From Puniceicoccales bacterium (GTDB lineage: Bacteria > Verrucomicrobiota > Verrucomicrobiia > Opitutales > LL51), in assembly GCA_031267435.1 (NCBI GenBank), contig JAIRZB010000047.1:1-8025 (forward strand): 8,025 bases of DNA, read 5' to 3'. The notes beneath the pieces were generated by a model. The model searched no databases. It was not told where the DNA came from and saw only the letters and a list, made by a program, of their open reading frames with translations. Both the position numbers and the translations under genes were made by a program. Below are positions 1 to 6,005 of the stretch, one piece after another. Within the stretch, counting starts at the first letter, position 1. Each line of letters opens with the position of its first letter.

Positions 1-1026
1 CAGATTGTCCGTCGCAAAAAATAGCGGAATGCCGATTAAAAAACAAGCCGTCACACATTGGCGCATTGTGATTAAACTAACACGGTCGTATAATTTGCCC
101 CAAAGTGGCCCACTAATAATGCCCGCCAAAGGCTGAATAATGCCGAAAATTGCTAGAATCGTTACATAGGAAACATCGAGCCCGTGTCTGTGGCTCGCCA
201 AATATTCCACGCGCAACGGCAATGTCATCTGATTGGCAATGGCAATAAGCGAATACAGTACAAGAATTGTCGCAAAAATACGATCCCGAAATATTAATTT
301 GAAACTATCCCTAAATAATGGATAAGGTTTAGAAACAACTTTACGTGTCGGAATTTTTAAAAAGCATACCGCACAACACAAAGCTAATAGGCTCGCTAAA
401 AATAATAAAACACTTAGACTGCTCGGATGCCTAGTGAAAATATAGCTTGCAATTGAAGCGAAAAGCATTCCGCCAATTGGCATGCATGTTAAAGCTATTC
501 CAACGTTAAACCCACGGCTCATTCTATGGTAATTATTCACATAAACACCGATCATCAAAGGAATTTGCTGCCTATCGAAAATCTTAGCAAACGCCATGAA
601 AGCAAAGAATAAAATCCAAGAATCTACAAATGCCGCACAAAAAAAAGCAATCCCCATCAACGTAAAATATAGTGCCGAAATTTGCATACTATTCCAGCGG
701 AAACGGCCCACTAATTGCTGAATCATCGGTGTAAAAATCATGGAGATGGAACCAATGGCAGCCAGCGCTTTAATAGCGGATTTGGAACTAATCGATGCGC
801 CCAAAACGGACACTGCCGTTAGAAGTAGAACGGTACCTAGTTCTCGGTCTAATGCACCCTGGAAAAGGTAGCGCAAGGCATCGAAAGTCAGCGTTTTGCG
901 CGCAACGGCTGTATCTTGGCAAATATCTTTGGACTGCGAAACCATATGGACATTCGCCCCGAAGCCAAGGGACAGCTCTCCATCGAGAGTAGTCCTCTGG
1001 GATGAAATTTTACCTTGATGTTGCAT
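1..1026 (-). CDS. MFS-type permease, C-terminus cut by window edge
   Basis: Reading leftward from the ATG at 1026-1024, 342 codons are open to the window edge, so the C-terminus is missing. The protein is a probable inner-membrane major facilitator superfamily transporter. After a hydrophilic N-terminus of about 60 residues come repeated hydrophobic stretches, roughly residues 64-100, 115-145, 172-195, 203-223, 250-270, 287-305 and 324-338. Glycine/arginine loops of the motif-A kind are visible: QQLVGRFRWN (residues 103-112) and GPLWGKLYDR (306-315), the second after the central loop at about 224-248. The substrate cannot be told. An in-frame TAG four codons upstream excludes a longer reading, but no Shine-Dalgarno is visible, and the long polar N-terminus leaves open a start at Met28. 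The gene is divergent from accB across a gap of about 78 bp. Confidence 0.8.
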   Translation of the reverse strand, partial: MQHQGKISSQRTTLDGELSLGFGANVHMVSQSKDICQDTAVARKTLTFDALRYLFQGALDRELGTVLLLTAVSVLGASISSKSAIKALAAIGSISMIFTPMIQQLVGRFRWNSMQISALYFTLMGIAFFCAAFVDSWILFFAFMAFAKIFDRQQIPLMIGVYVNNYHRMSRGFNVGIALTCMPIGGMLFASIASYIFTRHPSSLSVLLFLASLLALCCAVCFLKIPTRKVVSKPYPLFRDSFKLIFRDRIFATILVLYSLIAIANQMTLPLRVEYLASHRHGLDVSYVTILAIFGIIQPLAGIISGPLWGKLYDRVSLITMRQCVTACFLIGIPLFFATDNL

Positions 1027-1092
1027 AATTATTTTCTAGTGTGCGACTGATTTTTGGGAAAAATTTATTTGGTCAAGCGGATAATTAAAATT

Positions 1093-1107
1093 GGAGGAAA
1101 TATTTTG
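1093..1107 (+). promoter_or_regulatory. Ribosome binding site deciding the accB start
   Basis: GGAGG at 1093-1097 lies 7 nt before the TTG at 1105-1107. The resulting protein, starting MNKDDIEDLI, matches the usual AccB N-terminus and length. The longer in-frame reading from the TTG at 1054 adds 17 residues and has no ribosome binding site. No convincing -35/-10 pair was seen between 1027 and 1092. Confidence 0.8.
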
Positions 1108-1557
1108 AATAAGGATGATATCGAAGATTTAATTGCGATCATGGATCGTTCGAACCTATCTGAAATCGAAATCGCAGATGGCAAAACGAAGATTGTTTTG
1201 CGTAAAAATGGAGCCGCATTTGCTCCCGATTTATCTCAATCCTATGCCCTGCATCCTAATATCCCAACCGTTCCCATAGAAACCGATATCCCCGTTCGAA
1301 CAACGCCATCTGAGAATCTTTATATCATCAAATCGCCAATGGTCGGTACATTTTATGCAGCACCTTCACCCGATAGTGATACCTTTGTTCGCATCGGTTC
1401 GAAAATTGAAAAAGATTTTCCAGTTTGTATTCTAGAAGCAATGAAGGTTATGAATGAGATCCAAGCCGATGTTACGGGAATTATTCGCGAAATATTTGTC
1501 CAAAATGGTCAGCCCGTCGAATTTGGCCAGCCCCTCTTTAAGGTAGAAATTTACTGA
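1105..1557 (+). CDS. accB: Biotin carboxyl carrier protein of acetyl-CoA carboxylase
   Basis: This 150-residue protein is the biotin-bearing subunit of acetyl-CoA carboxylase, which makes malonyl-CoA for fatty acid synthesis in the cytoplasm. The N-terminal part (about 1-36) is the short helical and charged segment typical of AccB. A Pro/Ser/Thr-containing linker follows (about 37-72), then the biotinyl domain (about 73-150). The biotinylation motif EAMKVMNEI spans 111-119, with Lys114 as the biotin attachment site. SPMVGTFYAAPSPDSDTF (77-94) is the region that carries the 'thumb' insertion of bacterial AccB. Length is normal for the family. The start is TTG behind GGAGG. The stop TGA (1555-1557) abuts the accC ATG, so the two are surely co-transcribed and probably translationally coupled. 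The carboxyltransferase genes accA and accD are not in the window. Confidence 0.96.
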   Translation: MNKDDIEDLIAIMDRSNLSEIEIADGKTKIVLRKNGAAFAPDLSQSYALHPNIPTVPIETDIPVRTTPSENLYIIKSPMVGTFYAAPSPDSDTFVRIGSKIEKDFPVCILEAMKVMNEIQADVTGIIREIFVQNGQPVEFGQPLFKVEIY

Positions 1558-2916
1558 ATGTTTGATAAAATTTTAATCGCTAATCGGGGGGAAATTGCAC
1601 TACGGATTATCCGAACGTGCCATGAATTGGGTATTAAAACATTGGCCATTTATTCGGAAGCCGATGAACAATCGCTCCACGTGCAGCTAGCAGACGAAGC
1701 CATTTGTATCGGTCGAGCTCCCGCATCGGAAAGTTATCTACGCGCGGATCGCATTTTTAGCGCAGCCGAGCTAGGTAATGTGGATGCAATTCATCCGGGC
1801 TACGGATTCTTATCGGAAAACTCAATGTTTGCGGAACAGTGTCGCGACTGCAATATTAATTTCATCGGCCCGCGTCCAGAAGTAATTCGCCAAATGGGCG
1901 ACAAGGCCTGCGCCAAAGAAATAGCAAAAAAGGTAAAAGTCCCCGTAATACGCGGCAGCGAGGGTGTTATTGAAAATGAAAATGAGGCCCTGAAAATTGC
2001 AGAATCAATCGGTTTTCCGATTATCAGAAAAGCGGTAGCAGGCGGAGGAGGAAAAGGTATGCGACTGGTCAATAATTCCGTTTCTTTTAGCAAAGAATTC
2101 AATGTTGCCCGGGCAGAAGCGGAAAAAAGTTTTGGTAATGGAACGGTTTACATCGAAAAATTTGTCGAAGATCCACGCCATATCGAAATTCAGATCATCG
2201 GCGATAAACATGGAAAAATATTGCATTTGGGAGAACGTGATTGCTCGATTCAGCGGCGTTATCAAAAGATTATTGAGGAGGCACCATCGGGATTTTTGGA
2301 CAACAATTTGCGCGAAAAGATGGGCGATGCAGCGGTACGCCTGGCCAAGCAATGTGGCTATGAAAATGCGGGAACCATTGAATTTTTAGTGGATAAAAAT
2401 GGAAATTTTTATTTCATGGAAATGAATACGCGCATCCAAGTCGAGCACGGGGTAACCGAAGAAGCAACGGGAATCGATCTCATCGGTTTGCAGCTACGTA
2501 TTGCAGCTGGAGAAAAAATTTCCTTCGATCAAAAACATGTAAAATTCACAAAACACGCCATCGAATGCCGCATTAATGCGGAAAATCCAGAATACAACTT
2601 TACGCCATGTCCAGGTGAAATTACGCTATATTATGCGCCTGGAGGCAACGGTATCCGTGTGGATAGCCACATTTATGGAGGATATAAAATTCCACAGTAC
2701 TACGACAGCATGATTGCAAAGCTCATTGCAACAGGAAATACGCGTGATGTCGCCATTAATCGAATGAATCGTGCACTTGGAGAATACATCATCCGCGGAA
2801 TTTCGACGACGATACCCTTTACGAAAGCGATTATGTCGGACATTGACTTTCGTGCGGGTAATGTGACAACAAAATTTATTGAAGAATTCATGAAACGCAA
2901 TAACCATACCAATTAA
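1558..2916 (+). CDS. accC: Biotin carboxylase, acetyl-CoA carboxylase subunit
   Basis: This 452-residue ATP-grasp enzyme carboxylates the biotin on AccB using ATP and bicarbonate. Length and numbering closely follow E. coli AccC. It has an N-terminal biotin carboxylase domain (MFDKILIANRGEIALRI at 1-17), then ATP-grasp with Lys116, Lys158, the glycine loop AGGGGKGMR (161-169), His208 and Gln232, then metal and catalytic residues Glu275, Glu288, Asn290, Arg292 and Glu296, and a C-terminal domain with Arg338. Two uncommon substitutions stand out. The usual QVEHPVTE reads QVEHGVTE (Gly298 for Pro), and the usual QRRHQK reads QRRYQK (Tyr235 where E. coli has His236). All other key residues are kept, so the enzyme is probably active. 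The start codon directly follows the accB stop. The ribosome binding site is likely AAGG at 1540-1543, inside the end of accB. Confidence 0.97.
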   Translation: MFDKILIANRGEIALRIIRTCHELGIKTLAIYSEADEQSLHVQLADEAICIGRAPASESYLRADRIFSAAELGNVDAIHPGYGFLSENSMFAEQCRDCNINFIGPRPEVIRQMGDKACAKEIAKKVKVPVIRGSEGVIENENEALKIAESIGFPIIRKAVAGGGGKGMRLVNNSVSFSKEFNVARAEAEKSFGNGTVYIEKFVEDPRHIEIQIIGDKHGKILHLGERDCSIQRRYQKIIEEAPSGFLDNNLREKMGDAAVRLAKQCGYENAGTIEFLVDKNGNFYFMEMNTRIQVEHGVTEEATGIDLIGLQLRIAAGEKISFDQKHVKFTKHAIECRINAENPEYNFTPCPGEITLYYAPGGNGIRVDSHIYGGYKIPQYYDSMIAKLIATGNTRDVAINRMNRALGEYIIRGISTTIPFTKAIMSDIDFRAGNVTTKFIEEFMKRNNHTN

Positions 2917-2986
2917 ATTCCTAGCACAATACGCAAATTCTTACAGGCAATCGGCAGAAAACAAAATAGATTTTTAAAATTTCCCC
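2917..2986 (+). other. Short intergenic stretch after accC
   Basis: This AT-rich spacer lies between the accC stop and the first pilin-gene promoter. No hairpin plus T-tract is evident, so how accBC transcription ends is unclear. Its last part, AAAATTTCCCC just before TTGACT, is almost repeated before the second pilin gene (AAAATTTCCC, then TTGACT). Confidence 0.5.
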
Positions 2987-3019
2987 TTGACTTTAGATAC
3001 AGTTCGCAATAATCTACGC
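2987..3019 (+). promoter_or_regulatory. Promoter of pilin-like gene 1, leaderless layout
   Basis: TTGACT (2987-2992) is a good -35. AATAAT (3008-3013) matches five of six -10 positions, with a short 15-nt spacer. The ATG begins at 3020, where transcription should start about 7 nt after the -10. There is no room for a Shine-Dalgarno and none is present. A nearly identical block precedes gene 2, which supports its being functional. The call is from sequence only. Confidence 0.6.
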
Positions 3020-3889
3020 ATGCGATACGGCGATACGGCGATACGGCGATACGGCGATACGGCGATACGGCGATACGGCGATATAGGCAGCAAATTAGCC
3101 AATGTCAAGTTAAAAAAGAAAAAATCTTTCACGCTCGTCGAAGTTGTTTTTACTATTTCCATTATCGGCATTCTAATGGCCATTCTTTTGCCGGCGGTGA
3201 GTGCCGTAAAACTAAGCGCCCAGAAAGTCCGAGACATCTCCAATCTTCAAAAAATCGCCGAGCCCTGGCGCGAATGTGCTATCAATAGAGGTTGGAAAAC
3301 TGATGGAAAAGCGTCGAAAGGCTGGCATTGGTGTATCGTTTTTGCGGAACAATTGGCCGGACTTGGGCAAGTAGGTATGGCAAACATACTCCTAAATACT
3401 TCCAGTGTCTATATTTCTCCGGGCGATAAATATGCGTCAAAAATTCTGAATGAACCGCTTTGCGGGAGCAAAAATGGCGTTGTTGTCGCCACATCTAATT
3501 GCTATAATTTTATTTCTAATTTCATGATCACTAACGAAGTATTGATCAGTTATTGTTTGATTATGAATTTACCGGCTAATGTTCCGCTAGATACGACGCC
3601 ATTTGCATTTACTCGAGGTCTACACGAGGATGGTAAGTGGGACGAAAAAGCCGGACTTTATGGCTCAAAAGGTGGGTACGTGGTCTACTGCGATGGCCAC
3701 ACCGTTTGGTTCGATGCTAGTCGACCGGCCAAATTCCTTCACTGGAATCAAAAAGAATATACGACGGATATTCGGAAAACCGTTCCCAACAGTGCTTTTA
3801 TTTCATGTTGCAACGGAAATGGCAACGCAAACTATAAGAGCGATGAATCATTGGTCATACTTTACCACTTCGGTACCGGTGGCAATTGA
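3020..3889 (+). CDS. Type IV pilin/pseudopilin-like protein 1, repeat-containing leader
   Basis: This 289-residue secreted or envelope protein has a prepilin-type N-terminus. The first 36 residues form a very long basic leader. Residues 2-22 are the translation of an 8-bp DNA repeat, a peptide of period eight (RYGDTAIR). KKKKS then precedes FTLVEVVFTISIIGILMAILLPAVS (37-61), the hydrophobic pilin helix with Glu5 of the mature form at residue 41. Ser rather than Gly sits before the expected prepilin peptidase cut. Downstream are an ISPGDKY motif, a PLDTTPFAFTRGL block, the block GGYVVYCDGHTVWFD, several cysteines and a C-terminal GTGGN. The CDGH block resembles C-terminal blocks of PVC-group pseudopilins; the exact role (fibre subunit, secretion or adhesion) is unknown. 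ATG 3020 is chosen because no ATG, GTG or TTG occurs in frame between the repeat and the FTLVE motif. The alternative TTG at 2987 is the -35 box itself. Confidence 0.8.
   Translation: MRYGDTAIRRYGDTAIRRYGDIGSKLANVKLKKKKSFTLVEVVFTISIIGILMAILLPAVSAVKLSAQKVRDISNLQKIAEPWRECAINRGWKTDGKASKGWHWCIVFAEQLAGLGQVGMANILLNTSSVYISPGDKYASKILNEPLCGSKNGVVVATSNCYNFISNFMITNEVLISYCLIMNLPANVPLDTTPFAFTRGLHEDGKWDEKAGLYGSKGGYVVYCDGHTVWFDASRPAKFLHWNQKEYTTDIRKTVPNSAFISCCNGNGNANYKSDESLVILYHFGTGGN
3022..3083 (+). repeat. Tandem 8-bp repeat GCGATACG, 7.75 copies, inside pilin 1
   Basis: Seven perfect GCGATACG units (3022-3077) are followed by GCGATA (3078-3083). The run begins within the start codon (the G of ATG at 3022). 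The unit has no stop codon in any frame. The present copy number puts ATG 3020 in frame with the FTLVE motif. One extra unit would bring TAG 3084-3086 into frame. One unit fewer would read on to TAG 3286-3288, giving a short unrelated peptide. This is the layout of a slipped-strand, phase-variable coding repeat. Confidence 0.93.
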
Positions 3890-3970
3890 ATGGGGATTTT
3901 GTGGAGATTTTCGGAAAATAACTTTTGGAAAATATTTTTCAGGAAAAATAAAAGTTTTTGAAAATTTCCC
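3890..3970 (+). other. Spacer between pilin genes 1 and 2 with duplicated elements
   Basis: There is no gene and no clear terminator. The start (GGGGATTTTGTGGAGATTTT) resembles the sequence after gene 2 (GAGGATTTTGAGATTTGG). Its middle, around 3912-3941 (GGAAAATAACTTTTGGAAAA), resembles the stretch near 5018-5040 before gene 3 (GAAAATAACTTTCGGAAA). Flanks were therefore duplicated together with the genes. Confidence 0.55.
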
Positions 3971-4005
3971 TTGACTTGATTTGTAAATTCGAAATAATAG
4001 TACCT
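3971..4005 (+). promoter_or_regulatory. Promoter of pilin-like gene 2, leaderless layout
   Basis: TTGACT (3971-3976) and AATAAT (3993-3998) are separated by 16 nt. The ATG begins at 4006, eight bases after the -10, so the transcript should start at or beside the start codon. AAAATTTCCC directly before the -35 is shared with gene 1. No ribosome binding site is visible. Confidence 0.62.
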
Positions 4006-4878
4006 ATGGTGCTGGGGGATCGACAAATCGACAAATCGACAAATCGACAAATCGACAAATCGACAAATCGTAAAAATAAAAACAAATCGTTCACTTTAGT
4101 TGAAGTCGTCTTTACCATTTCTATCATTGGAATTTTAATGGCCATCATCATGCCTGCGGTGAGTTCGGCAAAGTTGGGTACCCAAAAAGTCCGAGACATT
4201 TCCAATCTTAAAAAAATCACCGAGGCCTGGCGAGAGGCTGTCATTAATCGTGGCTGGCGGATATCAGGACGTTATAATCCTAATGGGGATGGTAACACCT
4301 ATTATGGTATAACAGCTTTTGCTGAGGAATTAGCTGGGCGCGATCAGGTAGGTAATATCTCGAATATAATCTTAAATGATCCCTATATTTATATTTCTCC
4401 TGGAGATAAATATGCCTCGAGAATAGTAAGTGAATCGCTTGCCCGAGTTGAAAACTCGAAAATTGGCTTCACAACGGCGTTTTCTGGAACTAAGAATTTT
4501 ATGGCTACCACTCCAGGTACGAGGAGTTGGCGGACGAGTTACTGTTTTGTCTTAAATTTGCCGGCCGTACCTCTAGATACGACGCCATTTGGTTTTACAC
4601 GCGGCCTCCGTGAAGATGGTAAGTGGGATGAAAAAGTCGGATTATATGGATCAAAAGGCGGCTATGTGGTCTATTGCGACGGCCACACCGTTTGGTTCGA
4701 TGGCAGTAGTCCCGCTAAATTCCTCCACTGGAATCAAAAAGAATATACGACGGATATTCGGAAAGCTGTACCAGATTCGGCCTGGATTAGCTGCGGTAGC
4801 GAAAGGACAGTGACAGATTATAAGAGCGATGGACAACTCGTTATTCTTTGCCATGCTGGAACCGGCGGCGCTGAGTGA
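4006..4878 (+). CDS. Type IV pilin/pseudopilin-like protein 2, repeat-containing leader
   Basis: This 290-residue paralogue of the preceding protein starts at ATG 4006 and begins MVLGD. Residues 6-22 are the translation of another 8-bp repeat (peptide period RQIDKSTN). RKNKNKS then leads into FTLVEVVFTISIIGILMAII, with mature Glu5 at residue 33 and a leader of 28 residues. The central region (about residues 80-185) differs strongly from gene 1, while YISPGDKYAS, PLDTTPFGFTRGL, KWDEK-GLYGSKGGYVVYCDGHTVWFD, FLHWNQKEYTTDIRK and the C-terminal GTGG block are kept. Likely exported and processed by a prepilin peptidase; its partners are not in the window. The leader is rich in Asp, Lys, Gln, Thr and Asn, unlike the Arg/Tyr/Gly-rich leader of gene 1, because the DNA repeat differs. 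No in-frame ATG, GTG or TTG start lies between the repeat and FTLVE. Confidence 0.8.
   Translation: MVLGDRQIDKSTNRQIDKSTNRKNKNKSFTLVEVVFTISIIGILMAIIMPAVSSAKLGTQKVRDISNLKKITEAWREAVINRGWRISGRYNPNGDGNTYYGITAFAEELAGRDQVGNISNIILNDPYIYISPGDKYASRIVSESLARVENSKIGFTTAFSGTKNFMATTPGTRSWRTSYCFVLNLPAVPLDTTPFGFTRGLREDGKWDEKVGLYGSKGGYVVYCDGHTVWFDGSSPAKFLHWNQKEYTTDIRKAVPDSAWISCGSERTVTDYKSDGQLVILCHAGTGGAE
4019..4070 (+). repeat. Tandem 8-bp repeat ATCGACAA, 6.5 copies, inside pilin 2
   Basis: Six perfect ATCGACAA units (4019-4066) are followed by ATCG (4067-4070), starting five codons into the gene. The unit is stop-free in all frames. At the present count ATG 4006 is in frame with FTLVE. Loss of one unit would put TAA 4071-4073 in frame at once. 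Gain of one would end a few codons later, at the TAG within CTTTAG shortly before the FTLVE coding sequence. It shares unit length and position, but not sequence, with the gene 1 repeat. Confidence 0.93.
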
Positions 4879-5081
4879 GGATTTTGAGATTTGGCAAGTT
4901 TTGGAGTAAGAATTTATACTTCAGTGGTGGAATTTTAACATGCCGTTGCTCCCACCCTTTATCTATTAGCCTTGGAAGAAAATCGCAGGTTGTCAAGTTG
5001 GGTTTGCGGTGATGGTTGAAAATAACTTTCGGAAATAGGAAATAATTTTCACAAAAAGTGAAAAATTCTTTCATTTTTTCA
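4879..5081 (+). other. Spacer between pilin gene 2 and the broken third copy
   Basis: About 200 bp without a credible gene. It holds a block resembling the spacer before gene 2 (near 5018-5040) and an AT-rich perfect inverted repeat, TTTTCAC (5046-5052), five A, GTGAAAA (5058-5064), just upstream of the third promoter. That inverted repeat could be an operator or merely low-complexity sequence. No T-tailed terminator was recognised. Confidence 0.45.
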
Positions 5082-5115
5082 TTGACATAAATCTTAGGCC
5101 CTTAATATACCATAC
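5082..5115 (+). promoter_or_regulatory. Promoter-like sequence of the third pilin copy
   Basis: TTGACA (5082-5087) is a perfect -35. The -10 is ambiguous: TAATAT (5103-5108, 15-nt spacer as in gene 1) or TATACC (5106-5111). GTG at 5116-5118 lies where the start codons of genes 1 and 2 lie relative to the -10. It is out of frame with the pilin sequence and reaches TAA (5137-5139) after seven codons. Confidence 0.5.
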
Positions 5116-5905
5116 GTGCAACGGATCAACGAAAAGTAAATCCTTTACTTTAGTTGAGGTCGTCTTTACTATTTCTGTCATCGGTATTTTAATGGCCATC
5201 ATCATGCCGGCGGTGAGTGCCGTAAAAGCAAGTGCCCAAAAAGTCCGAGACATTTCCAATCTTAAAAAAATCGCCGAAATTTGGAGAGAATGTGTCATCA
5301 ACCGTGGTTGGGTTAGCAATGCAACATATGCCATAGGTTTTATTGACTTCCTAAGTGGTGACAACGTTAGAACCAATGCCTCGGATATCATCATCAATGA
5401 TCCTAGCATTTTTATTTCCCCTGGAGATAAGTACGGATCAAAAATTCCAAAAGGCATAGAATATATGCGTTTTTTCAATGGTCAAAAGGTTGTTTAGACA
5501 GGTAAGGACTGGCTCACTAAAGTTACAAATGACATGGTAAACAATACTTGCCAAACGAGTTACTGTATGATGTGTAATTTGTCGGGAAATGTGCCCCTAG
5601 ATACCACACCTCTCGCATTTACCCGTGGGCTCAACAGGAATGGATTATGGGACGAAAAAGCGGGACTCTATGGATTAAAAGGCGGTTATGCGGTATATTG
5701 CAACGGACATATCATTTGCTTTGACGGATCGAAACCGGCACGGTTTTTGAAGTGGGACAAAACGGGATATACCAGCGATATCCGCCAGACGATTCCAACG
5801 GGGACTATAATTTCCTGTACACATGCAAAGCCAATGCTCAATGTAGCTTATAGTGGCGAAAACGCGTTGGCCATCATCCATACCACCGGCACCGGTGGAA
5901 ATTGA
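5116..5905 (+). pseudogene. Third pilin-like paralogue: no in-frame start, internal stop
   Basis: From AAA at 5138 the frame reads KSFTLVEVVFTISVIGILMAIIMPAVSAV, the same pilin helix, and continues for 255 codons to TGA 5903-5905. That equals the length of gene 1 from the same point. It keeps ISPGDKY, PLDTTPLAFTRGL, KAGLYGLKGGYAVYCNGHIICFD and the final GTGGN. Two lesions break it. Upstream of 5138 there is no in-frame ATG, GTG or TTG downstream of the promoter, and a single TAG at 5495-5497 interrupts the frame, after which homology resumes at once. The conserved CDGH block is CNGH here. Two degenerate octamers, CAACGGAT and CAACGAAA (5119-5134), stand where genes 1 and 2 have their repeats. 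It may be a decayed gene, or a silent copy that can donate sequence to the others. Confidence 0.8.
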
Positions 5906-6005
5906 TTCATGATCATCGAAAATACTCGATCGCCAATAGTAATTTATTCATGATTTTTTTGTCATAATTCCAGGATACTCCCGAAACAGGAACATCCCAA
6001 TATTT
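5906..6005 (+). other. Convergent intergenic region between pilin cluster and comM
   Basis: 100 bp of AT-rich sequence lies between the two convergent stop codons. ATTCATGAT-like sequence occurs twice, at about 5906-5914 and 5945-5953, and the second is followed by a run of T. The only hairpin seen, ATCGA/TCGAT around 5916-5931, is short. A terminator must lie near here but cannot be assigned with confidence. Confidence 0.4.

Noticed and set aside
795..992. Open frame of 65 codons on the plus strand.
   Set aside because: It lies entirely opposite the permease gene, resembles no protein I recognise and has no start signals.
1054..1104. Longer accB starting at the TTG at 1054.
   Set aside because: No ribosome binding site precedes it, the extra 17 residues are not typical of AccB, and a GGAGG stands correctly before the TTG at 1105.
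3022..4070. CRISPR-like array or regulatory iterons instead of coding repeats.
   Set aside because: Units are only 8 bp with no spacers, and both runs are in frame between a start codon and the pilin motif. An additional DNA-binding role cannot be excluded.
5046..5064. TTTTCAC/GTGAAAA inverted repeat as a terminator of pilin gene 2.
   Set aside because: The stem is AT-rich and weak, lies about 170 bp after the stop codon and has no proper T-tract. At most it is a possible operator.
5071..5478. Long minus-strand open frame over the third pilin copy, with similar ones over genes 1 and 2.
   Set aside because: They are antisense shadows of the conserved pilin helix coding sequence, arising because the paralogues are similar.
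5495..5497. TAG in the third pilin copy read as a recoded amino acid.
   Set aside because: A single occurrence at a non-conserved position, together with the lack of an in-frame start, is better explained as a nonsense mutation. Intact genes here end in TGA or TAA, which is too little evidence for recoding.
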